DNA of 64,000 bases, from contig CM024766.1 of the NCBI GenBank assembly GCA_014218235.1, positions 74,017,207 through 74,081,206 of the forward strand, given 5' to 3'. The first letter of the stretch is position 1. The number at the start of each line of letters is the position of its first letter. This DNA is from Colocasia esculenta (lineage: Eukaryota > Streptophyta > Magnoliopsida > Alismatales > Araceae). This document shows, piece after piece, positions 23,939 through 34,443 of this stretch. The position numbers and the translations under genes are program-made. The notes below the pieces were generated by a model. That model was not told the DNA's origin and did no database searches. It was given only the letters and a program-made list of their open reading frames with translations.

Positions 23939-25853
23939 TGTTGGCCCTTCTGGTACGGCAGCAAGGAAACCTAGAGGGGGGGTGAATTGGTTTTTCTGAA
24001 ATCTGAAATAGAATCTTAAACACAGAAAATAACACTTGAAAGTTTGGTTAGTTTAGTGTGATAAAGAGTAGCAGTGCGGAAGCAAATAAACAATCACACA
24101 AGGACACAGGAGATTTATCCTGGTTCGGCCCTTCCCACATGGAAGTCCTACGTCCAGTCCCCAAGCAAACTCTTGGGATTTCACTAACCAAGGGTACAGT
24201 CCCCCTTATGGACCTTACAACACCCTGGATCCCCCACCAGGTCTTCTTCTCTTTCCCGGGCAAGAAGGCAGCCCACTTCTCTTACAGGTAAAGAAGCCAA
24301 CCTCCTGGAACAAACCCCAGTGCGGTTCTGCTAGACACAAACCCCTAGCTGGGTTGACAACTGGTACAAACCCCAGTTAGGTTTTGCTAGACACCAACCC
24401 CTAGCTGGGTTAACTACTGTATACAGTCCTACAGCTGGACACAGATCTTTCTTAGAAAGATCAGACTGAGAGACCTTACAAGATGAACACTCATGTAAAG
24501 CTCACAGTCCCAAACTCTCCCCAGATATACAATGAGCTCGGAGAGAAAACAGAAGAGAGAAAAGAAGGCTCGAATGCTTGAAAGCTTGGAAGCTTGAGAG
24601 CTTGAAATGCTTTGAATGCTTCTTCTTGGCTCAGGCTCTTTTTCTCTTTCCTTGAGTGTATGTGGCGTGAAGGTGCTTCTCACAGATGTACACTCCTTCA
24701 AAGATATTCAGGAAAAGGCTCTTGTTGTTCTTCAGCAATGCTCCATCTTTTATATTGAGCAGCTTTGAACAAATCCGTTGAAGAGATAGCCGTTTGAGTT
24801 TTGGATCCGTTGGAGTTCTGACCGTTGCTTATCTTCTCTTCATTTGTCTTAATCAGACTCTGGTGGTCTTCGATGTTGAAAATAGAGGTCATATCTTTTT
24901 GACAAGACTCTGAAATATGCATGCAGCTTTTTGTCAGAAGATATTTGACTTTTCATTTAAGCGCCAAGCATATTTGAAATATAAAAGCAATCTGTGTTTC
25001 AACAGAATCCATGAAGAAATCATTATGAGCATGACTTATGAAATCGTTATTGTGAAGAGTCGTTGCTCATTTAAAAACAAGTCGATGTGAACAAATCGTT
25101 GTGAGAGCAAGTCGTTGCGCTCACTTATAGAATCGTTATGAGATCGACTTCTTACTAAATCAATGCGCTTAAAGAGAAAATCGTTATGGCATCGACTTCT
25201 TAACAAATTGTAGTAAACACTTATGAAATCGTTATGGCATCGACTTCTTAACAAATCGTTTCGGTCACTTAAGAAATCGTTATGGCATCGACTTCTTAAC
25301 AAATTGTTGTAAACACTTATGAAATCGTTATGGCATCGACTTCTTAACAAATCGTTTCGGTCACTTAAGAAATCGTTATGGGAACGACTTCTTATCAAAT
25401 CAATACGCTCAAAGAAGAAATCGTTACGAATACTTATGAAACCGTTATGGCATCGACTTCTTGACAAATTGTTGTAAACACTTATGAAATCGTTATGGCA
25501 TCGACTTCTTAACAAATCGTTTCGGTCACTTAAGAAATCGTTATGGGAATGACTTCTTATCAAATCAATACGCTCAAAGAAGAAATCGTTACGAATACTT
25601 ATGAAATCGTTATGGCATCGACTTCTTAACAAATCGTTGCGGCGCTTGATACTTTGGCACTTTAAACAGAAATCGATGTATATTGATTAAACATCGATTT
25701 TATCATTTTAGTGCGCCAAATATTGCATCAATGAAAGACTTAGCTTTTGCTATGAGATTGATGCGACACAGATGAAACAAAAATATTCATTATGTTATCA
25801 TCATAAGTTTTGTTATCACCAAAATACAAGAACAAATAGAGAGTGGTTCAACA
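23939..25853 (-). repeat. D 5' LTR
   Basis: The same 1915-bp length as the 3' copy, shifted by 4220 bases. The TATA box is at 24747-24754 and the CG-box array at about 25038-25645. Differences from the 3' copy include positions 23966, 23996, 24032, 24404, 25177, 25211, 25442, 25550 and 25674. Confidence 0.95.
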
Positions 25854-25858
25854 GTTCG

Positions 25859-27475
25859 GAAATCACCCATGTGATTCCTACATCCACCCCTCACAACCCG
25901 TGAGGATTCACTAACACAACTGGGTAACACACCCACTGGAGCCTGACAACTCCAACACTGAAGAGCTTACAACTCACACCACTTCTAGAGCAAGACTACT
26001 CTAGAACAACTGAGCAAGACTGCTCAACACACACTTGAGTTTGACAACTCAACACTGAGCGCACCGGCTCACAACAATCTGAGCACAAGGCTCACACATA
26101 GACTTGCTAGACACCAACTTAAGACAAGATCTCCTAGCAACAGATCTAGTCGAAATTTGAGAACACTAATGAGAATTATGCAGAAGCACTTGCATAATCT
26201 CAAGAGATATCTCAGAAGAACAGAAGTAAAGTAAAAAGGTATTGAATGACTTCGTTCTTCAAGTGTACTCCCTTGTAGAAGCTTGAATTGGGAAGAAGCT
26301 TGCAAACATGAAGTCCAAGACGATGCTCTGCAATCTGGGAGGTTGGACCTTCCTTGAATTCTTCTCCAACGATGGCTTCTACCTGATCTACTTCCTTGAG
26401 ATGCTTCAGAGGCTTCTTTAAAGATCAAACCACAATTCTCACACCTTGAATTGGTGAGAAGAGGTGTTCAGGAGACTCCAGGAAGCAGAGGAGGGAGACA
26501 CGAACTCTTATGGCCGCCAGGAATTTCTCAGGAGGCTCTAAGAGGTTGGTTGGGTCTCTCTCTTCGAAGGGAGGCCAAAAGGAGCCTTTTATACCCTTAG
26601 GATTCCAAAGATACCCTTTGGGGTACAAGGGCATGCTTCCCTAGGAAGATTCTGATCGCCCTAGAAGGACACGTGGCATCCATCAGCTCTTAGGATGAAA
26701 AGTTTCCGTAGTGTGTCGACCTGCCCTGGTGGTTGTGTCGACACACTGTTCCAAAGATAGAAGAATCTGTTCTGGGAGAAAGGTTCCGTGTCGACCTGCT
26801 CTTGAGTGTGTCGACCTGCTCCCAATTCCTCAAACTGGCTGTTCTGGGAACTGGGTCTAGTGTCGACCTGCCCTGGGAGTGTGTCGACCTGGTGTCCCAA
26901 TTCCTCAAACTGGCTGTTCTGGGAACTGGGTCTAGTGTCGACCTGCCCTGGGAGTGTGTCGACCTGGTGTCCCAATTCCTCAAACTGGCTGTTCTGGGAA
27001 CTGGGTCTAGTGTCGACCTGCCCTGGGAGTGTGTCGACCTGGTGTCCCAATTCCTCAAACTGGCTGTTCTGGGAACTGGGTCTAGTGTCGACCTGCCCTG
27101 GGAGTGTGTCGACCTGGGTACCCTGATCTCTGGAAAACTGCCACTCGTGTCGACACACTTTTGACATGTGTCGACACACTCTTGACATTTTTGCACAATT
27201 TCTCTTTGAGTCTGTGTTGATGTGTCGACACCATTGATGGGTGTGTCGACACATCTTTTGCATAAAAAGTTTGTACCTGAAAAATAAACACATATATCAT
27301 TAGTTAAATGATTTATCATTACCACAAATGATAAATGTGGTTTGAAAAAAAGCTTTTTGAGCATGACTTTCAGGTATGATGCTTTTGACATATTCCAATT
27401 AAATTGCTTTAAGAACACTTCTTGTCATCATCAAAATAGGAGGGAAATGATATGAATTAGACATTCAACCCAACA
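25859..27475 (-). repeat. C 3' LTR, main segment
   Basis: This continues the LTR interrupted by D and ends AACCCAACA at 27475 (minus-strand start TGTTGGGTTG). The TATA box (TATAAAAG, minus) is at 26586-26593. Together with 19441-19718 the LTR is about 1895 bp. Confidence 0.9.
26710..27255 (-). repeat. GTCGAC box array with a 75-bp tandem repeat in the C LTR
   Basis: About seventeen GTCGAC boxes, in the forms GTGTCGACCTG and GTGTCGACAC, lie 0.1-0.7 kb upstream of the TATA box. The middle is a 75-bp unit repeated four times (unit starts near 26835, 26910, 26985 and 27060). As 75 is a multiple of three, several frames stay open across it without being genes. Confidence 0.95.
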
Positions 27476-27826
27476 ATCTCCCCCTTTTTGATGATGGCAA
27501 CATTAAATCCATATTTGAATGTGGTTTTGATGAAGTGTGATTTTTAAGCAATTTTTATTGATTAAGTTTTTGTTTTTCTTTTGTTCATACTTGTCAATGT
27601 CCTTTTGATATTGTTCAGTAACAATTGATGATATTTTTGTGATATACAACGTTACTTGAAATTAGAAGATTTGTGCACACAAGTCAACAATTGAACAAGT
27701 ATTCACACACAAACACAAAAATTTGTATTGAAGCCAAACAACCATTTCATGTCATTCATTTCATTCAAAAGATCATTACAATTCATTCAATCTTCTCCCC
27801 CTTTGACATTATCAAAAAAATGTACA
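27476..27826 (-). other. C 3' untranslated region and polypurine tract
   Basis: On the minus strand a polypurine tract (AAAAAGGGGGAGA, 27478-27490) directly precedes the 3' LTR, and a second AAAGGGGGAGA lies at 27794-27804. The rest is AT-rich with no ORF. Confidence 0.85.
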
Positions 27827-29818
27827 TTAGGTAGAAGATGGAGGAGGAGGAGGAATTGGAGCTAGAAGCATCTCAATATCTGACAATCTCTTATCCATTG
27901 ACTTCATGCTTGACTTTATCTGTTCATGGATAGTTGTCAGCCGAGTGTGAAGATAATGCTCCATTCTATCAGAATGTTCTATCAAGGTGCTTTGAGTTCT
28001 TTTCAATTCATCTGAAACATGTTGAGAACTTGATGACCCAGCTGACCAACCAGGTCTTTGCATGATTTTGAACTCCTTGGTCAAATCTGTGAGCTGCTTG
28101 TCAATGTGCTCATTGAAATTTCTCATACTGTCCAAATCATCCACAAAATGAGCAAATGATAGTCTGGTGCTGGAAATCTCATGCAATGTTTGATTGGTGT
28201 TGAAGACATCTGCTTGGGAATTGGCCAAAATTCCCTGAAGAACTTTCTCTAACTTGTCCTGATGTTCTTTTAGCTCAATATAGGAATCTCCCAGAGTTCC
28301 TATGAGTCTGTTAAATCGCTGAGCTGCATAATCAGAAGCTGCCTTCTGCTCAATAAATTTGGCAGAAACTGTGTTTTCCAGTCTTTGAATCCGTAGCTCA
28401 AAAGATGAGGACATGGATTGAAGTGAGGAGTTGAAGGATTCAAATCTGTCATTTAGGAAAGATATCAATTCTGGTGGAACAGGAGGCCCACCAGAAGATG
28501 TGGATGGTTGGAATGAGGGTTGTGGAGAAAAATGAGGAAGCTGAGGTGAGAGAGGATCATGAAAAGGACTGACATTTTCATTAAGAGCTTGATCCTCATG
28601 CATAGGAGGCTGATCCTCTTGACTTAGGGGCTGGTCCCCTTCAGCTGGAGGCTGTTCCTCCTGTACTTGGGGCTGATCCCCTGGAGCCTGAGGCTGGTCC
28701 TCCTGAGGTTGGGGCTGTTCCCCTTGGTCTTGAGGCTGTTCCTCTTGAACTGGAGGAGCCTCAACCACAGCTGGTCCTCTTCTAATTTGATTTCCCTCCA
28801 ATCTAAATCCCATGAACTTCTGGATATTCTTGAATGTATAGATATTTGACTTGGGAATGGACTGGGATTTTTCAGATTCCAATGGCACACCAAAGTGCTT
28901 GAACACTGAGGTCAGATGTGCTCCATAAGGAAGTGATCTCTTCAAGTCTGTTCTTGTAGTTTCAGAAATGATTTGATAAAGAATCACATGAAGGTTGACC
29001 TTGATATCTTTGACCATGCAATAGAGTATGAATCTCTGGATATCTGTCAGTCTATCTCGCCCACCACCTTGAGGGGTAACTATGGTTGTCAAGATGTGGT
29101 GAATTACCCTTAACACAGGTGGAAATGAGTTGGCATTAAACCTTGTCACATAGGTTTGTTTGGCATCTGATGGATCTGCAGGATGGCCTGTCAAGATTGA
29201 GTAGGCTTCATGTAAGTCAAATTCAAATTCATGGTAGTCAGCCCCCTCATCTGGCACTTTGAAAATGGAGGCTGCTACATCAGTTGGCATGTCTATCTCT
29301 ATCCCCTTGACTTTGGATTTAAAACCTTCTGGTGTGCAGGTGAGGTTTTTGTAGAACTCTCTAACTAACCTTGGATAGCAGACTTGAAATTCAGAAATGA
29401 AAGGAATCCAAGATTGAAAGGAGAAATAGGTTTGAATTTCAGGGAGAGAGTCTGCTAATTGGGTGTCAGAAAGGTCAAGAATTCTAGGCTTCAAAATCAG
29501 TTTGGCAGCACTGACGGATTCTGAGGGTATATCCTCTTTAGACTCAGTAGAGGAAGACGAAGATGGTTCCTCATGATGGTCAGAGGAATCGCCCGAAATA
29601 TCTGATCTAGGGTTTGAACTTTGTCTACCTCTGCCAGCATTGGAGGTCCTACCTCTCTTTGAAGCTCTGAGAGGTGCAGAAGAGGATCCTGGAAGCTCTG
29701 CAGGATCATTTCTTCGCTTGGTTCTTCTTTCAGTCTGTTCAACTGGAACCTGTGCCGGAACCTGCCTTGAAGAAGCCTGAGACCTTGCGCCACGGCGGGG
29801 ACCCAACTTGCGGACCAT
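27827..29818 (-). CDS. C extra ORF in the envelope-like position, 663 aa
   Basis: Lies between pol and the 3' LTR, where some Sireviruses carry the 'envelope-like' gene. Starts MVRKLGPRRGARSQAS. In order: a basic, Ser-rich N-terminus (1-100); a globular region (about 105-345) resembling the 'putative plant transposon protein' family found in plant retroelements (my recognition, not searched); a Gln/Pro/Asp-rich degenerate repeat with units such as EEQPQ and EDQP (about 365-430); a coiled-coil region (about 470-645); and a proline-rich end (PIPPPPPSS). I see no signal peptide and no membrane-spanning segment, so the envelope label is positional only. A nuclear or nucleic-acid role is possible given the basic N-terminus. 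The frame is fully open, which suggests selection or youth. Confidence 0.8.
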   Translation of the reverse strand: MVRKLGPRRGARSQASSRQVPAQVPVEQTERRTKRRNDPAELPGSSSAPLRASKRGRTSNAGRGRQSSNPRSDISGDSSDHHEEPSSSSSTESKEDIPSESVSAAKLILKPRILDLSDTQLADSLPEIQTYFSFQSWIPFISEFQVCYPRLVREFYKNLTCTPEGFKSKVKGIEIDMPTDVAASIFKVPDEGADYHEFEFDLHEAYSILTGHPADPSDAKQTYVTRFNANSFPPVLRVIHHILTTIVTPQGGGRDRLTDIQRFILYCMVKDIKVNLHVILYQIISETTRTDLKRSLPYGAHLTSVFKHFGVPLESEKSQSIPKSNIYTFKNIQKFMGFRLEGNQIRRGPAVVEAPPVQEEQPQDQGEQPQPQEDQPQAPGDQPQVQEEQPPAEGDQPLSQEDQPPMHEDQALNENVSPFHDPLSPQLPHFSPQPSFQPSTSSGGPPVPPELISFLNDRFESFNSSLQSMSSSFELRIQRLENTVSAKFIEQKAASDYAAQRFNRLIGTLGDSYIELKEHQDKLEKVLQGILANSQADVFNTNQTLHEISSTRLSFAHFVDDLDSMRNFNEHIDKQLTDLTKEFKIMQRPGWSAGSSSSQHVSDELKRTQSTLIEHSDRMEHYLHTRLTTIHEQIKSSMKSMDKRLSDIEMLLAPIPPPPPSST

Positions 29819-31762
29819 GGTGCAAGGAAGGAGTGGAATGTCAGAGAGGAGATGGAAGATTGGTGAGGTGATTGAAGATTAGAGAGAGATGGTGAAAATT
29901 TCTTGCCGGAATGGTGAGAGTTTGGCCGTCGGGTCGACCTGATGCTCAAAAAGGGGTGCAGAGGTACACTGCCCCGCAGGAACAACAAGGGTTTAAGGTG
30001 AACCCGAAAGATTTGAAAAAGTTCTGGCAAGAAGGCAGTGTCGACACATGAGGAAGGGTGTGTCGACCTGACTGAAATTATGTGTCGACACGAGAGAGGA
30101 TTGTGTCGACACAGCCTTTGAGAGAAATGAGAATTTTTGAGAGGAGATTTTGAGAAATTTGGGGACATCTTTATAATGATAAATAATGAGAGGAATTATC
30201 ATTTGAAGGATTTTTAAGAGGCCTAAAAATTCATTTGCTGTATTTTACAAAAATTCATTACAGTTCAAGTATTTCATACAATTTCCAACAGGATATTAGC
30301 ATTCCAAGACTTGAATCAACAAAATGATAAATTGAGGGATATAATGTATCTTACAATCAACCAAAATCTGCCATGTTTCTCAATTTTCAAGAGTTAAAGA
30401 TATCATCCAGACTAAACACAGTTGTGTTGAAAGTAAAACACAAACTTAAAGAACAACTTGATGAAGGAGGAAGATGATTCTTTCTAAACAAATCTCCAAT
30501 AATTTTCATATTTTTGTTCTTTTAACAAACTATCAAATGATGAAGGTCTCTTTCACTCAAGTACTAGTGCTTTTTACACACCATAGTCCCTGGATACTCA
30601 AGATGTAGTCATTGTCAAGTCTCAAAGGGGTAAATGATGACTTTTTGACATGAAAATATACGTTTTTTAGACGCCAATATTTCCAGTTACTCAGTCATCA
30701 TCAAAAAGCATAGCACATAATTGCTTAAATTTTGAGGTTATTTTCAATTTGGATCCCCTTTGAACAGAGTTAACAAGAATGCCTCATGACATGCATAGCA
30801 CTTCATTCATTGTGAAGGTGTGCAGTTTCTCAGCACAGATGTCATTGCTCTGTTGAATTTTACAAGATTTTGGAGAGTTTGTAGGATAGAATTCAAATAC
30901 ATCCAGCCATCAGTTGCAAACAAGGTAATGTTTTAAGTTCAAGACACAATTGTAATTTAGTTTAGGAAGAGATCTGAGTTTCTGTGGATTGAGAGACATA
31001 GTGGAAAGTTGATTAGTAAAAAATATAATGTATCACTCAAGGTTCACTTTGAGACTCTAGAATTTAGAATGAGGACATCATGCAAGGAATTGATGAAATG
31101 CAAGAAGGGTTCTGAAATTTGCAAAAAGATGACTTGTGAATTTTCTAGCTCCCCCTGAGATGATGATTTCAATCATTTTTCATCAAAATAAAGATATGCA
31201 TTTTTTTTTTTTTGAAATCAGAAAGAATGTTTCTTTTTGGATAACAAAGATTTCTTCTCAACAATTGTATATTCATTTCTTGGTACTTGGCGGAGACATA
31301 TACTCTCGCATAGTGAAAGTGTCCAGACAAGCATAACCTGTCCTTCTCCAAGTCACCATTTGATATACCAAGAGATTTCAATACAATAAGAGTTGAAGAA
31401 TTCATTATCAGAAAGAAATGAAGGTTAAAACTGTGCAAGTTTTGAAATCAGAAAAAGACATTCTCTTTGAACAATAAAAGCTCCCCCTCAACTATTGCAT
31501 ATTGACTTCTTAGTACTTGGCGGAGATATGTTCTCACGCATAGTGAAAGTGTCTAGACAAGCATAGCCTGTCCTTCTCCAAATCACTATTTGATATACCA
31601 AGAAGTTTCAACACAATCAGAAGTGAAGAATTTATTGTAAAAAGGGAAATGGAATTGGAATAGAGAGAGATATGAGCAATGTAGCTTGAGGAAGCAAGGA
31701 ATTATGAAATACAAAGAACTCCCCTTAGACAAAGCATCATTCAACCCAAACTTTAAGAGAGA
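29819..31762 (-). other. C spacer between pol and the extra ORF
   Basis: About 1.9 kb without a supported ORF. It holds five GTCGAC boxes just upstream of the extra ORF (29930-30115), several polypurine-like tracts (near 31150, 31482 and 31720 on the minus strand) and a 230-bp tandem duplication around the phrase CTTGGCGGAGA (copies at about 31215-31440 and 31445-31665). The spacer may serve as the promoter or intron of a subgenomic message for the extra ORF (inference). Confidence 0.7.
29930..30115 (-). promoter_or_regulatory. GTCGAC boxes upstream of the C extra ORF
   Basis: Five GTCGAC boxes within 190 bp, two as GTGTCGACAC, matching the boxes of the C LTR. Extra box clusters near the 5' side of the envelope gene have been described for Sireviruses. 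The cluster begins about 110 bp upstream of the ATG. Confidence 0.85.
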
Positions 31763-33547
31763 TCAGAAGGATGGACATTTACAAAGACCAAGTTCTCTCC
31801 TTAAAGATGAGAATCTATTTTCAGGAAGGGGTTTTGTGAATATGTCTGCAATTTGTTTTTCAGTTACAATAAAATGGAGTTCAAAAGATTTCTTGGCAAC
31901 CTCATCTCTCAAGAAATGATGCCTGATTTCAATGTGTTTTGTTCTAGAATGCTGAATGGGGTTTTTAGAAAGATTGATTGCACTTGTGTTATCACATAGG
32001 ATGGGTACACACCCTAAATCTTGGTTGTAATCAAGAAGTTGATGTTTCACCCAGAGAATCTGAGTTCCACATCTACCTGCTGCAACATATTCAGCTTCTG
32101 CTGTTGACAGAGCCACTGAATGTTGCTTCTTAGAAGCCCAAGAAATAAGGCACCCACCTAGAAATACACACAAGCCACTTGTGCTTTTTCTATCTAACTT
32201 ACACCCAGCATAATCAGCATCACAATAGGCAAACAATTCTAACTTGCAACCAGCAGGATACCAAATTCCTAAGTCACATGTTCCAACAAGATATTTAAAA
32301 ATTCTTTTCACAGCAAGCATATGACTTTCTTTAGGATTTGATTGGAATCTAGCACATAAGCACACACAAAACTGAATGTCAGGTCTAGAAGTAGTAAGGT
32401 AGAGCAGAGAGCCAATCATACCTCTGTAGGTCTTTGGATCTACTGACTTACCAGATGGGTCTTCTTCTAGCTTAGCATTTATTGCAATGGGTGTGCTTGA
32501 ATGTTTAAGGTTCTGATAGTCAAACCTTTTCAGTAGCTCCTTGACATATTTGGTTTGACTGATGAAGATACCTTCATTCGTTTGGTTAACCTGCAACCCC
32601 AAAAAGAATGTTAAGTCTCCCATTAAGCTCATTTCAAATTCATTCTGCATTTGATTTGAAAATTCAGTGCAAAGGCCTTTATTGGTGGAGCCAAAAATTA
32701 TGTCATCAACATAAATTTGGACCACAATTATTTGATTTTTTACTGTTTTAGTGAACAATGTTTGATCAACATTACCTCTAGAATATCCTTTTTCAAGTAA
32801 AAAGGAACTCAAACGATCATACCAAGCTCTTGGAGCTTGTTTAAGACCATAGAGTGCCTTATTAAGCTTGAAAACATGGTTAGGATATTTTTCATTATCA
32901 AATCCAGGAGGTTGTTCAACAAACACATTTTCCTTTATATATCCATTTAGAAATGCACTTTTAACATCCATTTGAAAGACTTTGAATTTCATGGAGGATG
33001 CAAAAGCAAGGAAAATTCTCACAGCTTCTAGTCTAGCTACAGGGGCATAAGATTCTTCAAAGTCAATTCCAAATTCTTGGTTATACCCCTTTGCAACTAG
33101 CCTAGCTTTGTTTCTTATTACTTGACCAGCTTCATTCAATTTATTTCTGAAAACCCATCTAGTGCCAATCACTGTTTGGTCACTAGGTCTAGGCACTAAT
33201 TCCCACACTTGATTTCTTTCAAATTGATGAAGTTCATCATGCATAGCATTAATCCAATCAGAACTGGATAAGGCTTCATCAATTGACTTGGGTTCAATTT
33301 GGGAAATTAGAGCTAGTGAGTCTTCTTCAATGTTTTGCAAAAAGGATGATCTGGTCCTAACTCTATCATTTAGATTGCCAACTACACTATCTAATGGGTG
33401 ATCTCTTAGAAATCGAGGTTCAGAAATTACCTGTTGAGAGGTACCCACTTCTGAATCAGTATTACCTGAACCATTTGGAGATTGTGAGTTGTTGTTCAGG
33501 TTTTCTTCAATGTTATTACTCTCCTCAACGGTTGGTGAAGAATCCAC
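31763..33547 (-). CDS. C pol, reverse transcriptase and RNase H part
   Basis: The frame covers the integrase-RT linker and the whole Copia RT and RNase H. RT motifs seen: KARLVAKGYNQEFGIDF, VFQMDVKSAFLNGYI, LYGLKQAPRAWYDR and the catalytic IYVDDIIFG. RNase H motifs: CDADYAGCKLDRKSTSG, VALSTAEAEYVAA and HIEIRHHFLRDEV. It ends at a stop after KCPSF. These enzymes copy the RNA genome and remove the RNA strand within the particle. The frame starts inside the linker, because a one-base shift near 33607 separates it from the integrase frame. All catalytic residues seem present. Confidence 0.9.
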   Translation of the reverse strand: MDSSPTVEESNNIEENLNNNSQSPNGSGNTDSEVGTSQQVISEPRFLRDHPLDSVVGNLNDRVRTRSSFLQNIEEDSLALISQIEPKSIDEALSSSDWINAMHDELHQFERNQVWELVPRPSDQTVIGTRWVFRNKLNEAGQVIRNKARLVAKGYNQEFGIDFEESYAPVARLEAVRIFLAFASSMKFKVFQMDVKSAFLNGYIKENVFVEQPPGFDNEKYPNHVFKLNKALYGLKQAPRAWYDRLSSFLLEKGYSRGNVDQTLFTKTVKNQIIVVQIYVDDIIFGSTNKGLCTEFSNQMQNEFEMSLMGDLTFFLGLQVNQTNEGIFISQTKYVKELLKRFDYQNLKHSSTPIAINAKLEEDPSGKSVDPKTYRGMIGSLLYLTTSRPDIQFCVCLCARFQSNPKESHMLAVKRIFKYLVGTCDLGIWYPAGCKLELFAYCDADYAGCKLDRKSTSGLCVFLGGCLISWASKKQHSVALSTAEAEYVAAGRCGTQILWVKHQLLDYNQDLGCVPILCDNTSAINLSKNPIQHSRTKHIEIRHHFLRDEVAKKSFELHFIVTEKQIADIFTKPLPENRFSSLRRELGLCKCPSF

Positions 33548-34443
33548 AATGAGGTCATCCTCTTCATTGTCTTGTTTTTCCCTGCAAGATTTAGAATCAT
33601 TAGTGGAAAAGAGTTTTCATTAAAAATAACATGTGGAGATTCTTCAATAGATTTGGTTTTTATTATGTACACTTTGAAGGCCCTTGACACTTCAGAATAG
33701 CCAAGGAAGATAGCTTCCTGACTCTTAGCATCAAACTTGTCAAGGTTTTCTTTGTTATTATTGTGAACATAGCATTTGCACCCAAAGACTTTAAAATAGG
33801 AAACAGTTGGCTTTTTGTTTTTCAATAATTCATAGGGGGTTTTCTTGATTTTTGGTCTGACCAATGCTCTATTGAGTATGTGATTTGCTGTGTTCACAGC
33901 TTCAGCCCAGAAGGATTTGGGTAAATTACTCTCAAGAAGCATGGTTCTAGCCATTTCCACAAGAGTTCTGTTCTTTCTTTCCACAACTCCATTTTGTTCT
34001 GGAGTTCTTGGTGAAGAAAACTTGTGGAATATCTGAAATTCAGCACAAAAATCAGAAAAGGATGTGTTTTCAAATTCACCCCCATGATCAGTTAAGATGT
34101 TTTTGATTTTATATGGATAAGTGGTTAAGACAGTGGTACAAAAGTTCCTGAATTCAAGGCATGCATCACTTTTGTGAGATAGAAAAATAACCCAGGTAAA
34201 TCTAGTAAAGTCATCAATGATTACAAATCCATATCTTTTGCCACTCAAGCTTAGAACTCTTGTTGGCCCAAAGAGGTCCATGTGAAGAAGTTCTAGTGGC
34301 TTAGATGTGAGTACATCATTGAAGACTTTAAAGGATTTTCTAGTTTGTTTTCCTTTAGCACAGATCCCACAAATTTGACCTTCAACACTAGAAAAGGATT
34401 CAGGAAGACCTTTAACCAAATTCAATCTTAACAACTTATTCAT
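33496..34443 (-). CDS. C pol, integrase part (frameshifted from both neighbours)
   Basis: The catalytic core shows the three acidic positions in LLHMDLFGPTR, LTDHGGEFEN and NGVVERKNRT, preceded by the end of the HHCC zinc region (CGICAKGKQT). The C-terminal region includes FGCKCYVHNN. The first half of the zinc finger (WHKRLGHASF) is read in this same frame upstream of the first Met, at about 34455-34485. The last 50 or so codons run out of frame, so the true integrase frame passes into the RT frame near 33607. Integrase inserts the cDNA and leaves 5-bp duplications, as seen at elements in this window. Confidence 0.85.
   Translation of the reverse strand: MNKLLRLNLVKGLPESFSSVEGQICGICAKGKQTRKSFKVFNDVLTSKPLELLHMDLFGPTRVLSLSGKRYGFVIIDDFTRFTWVIFLSHKSDACLEFRNFCTTVLTTYPYKIKNILTDHGGEFENTSFSDFCAEFQIFHKFSSPRTPEQNGVVERKNRTLVEMARTMLLESNLPKSFWAEAVNTANHILNRALVRPKIKKTPYELLKNKKPTVSYFKVFGCKCYVHNNNKENLDKFDAKSQEAIFLGYSEVSRAFKVYIIKTKSIEESPHVIFNENSFPLMILNLAGKNKTMKRMTSLWILHQPLRRVITLKKT

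Larger units (their letters stand above)
19714..25858 (-). mobile_element. D: gag-only (TR-GAG-type) non-autonomous Copia element, TSD GTTCG
   Basis: The element is 19719-25853 (6135 bp) with GTTCG at 19714-19718 and 25854-25858. Both LTRs are 1915 bp (19719-21633 and 23939-25853) and differ by about ten substitutions by my count (about 0.5%). The 2.3-kb interior has a primer site, one intact gag and a polypurine-rich tail, but no protease, integrase or RT. Elements with only gag are known in plants as TR-GAG. Its gag and LTR boxes resemble element B's family, a likely helper (inference). Confidence 0.95.

Noticed and set aside
26661..27418. Frames of 143-242 codons over the C LTR array on both strands
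   Set aside because: The 75-bp repeat is a multiple of three and has no stop in several phases; the region is LTR U3.
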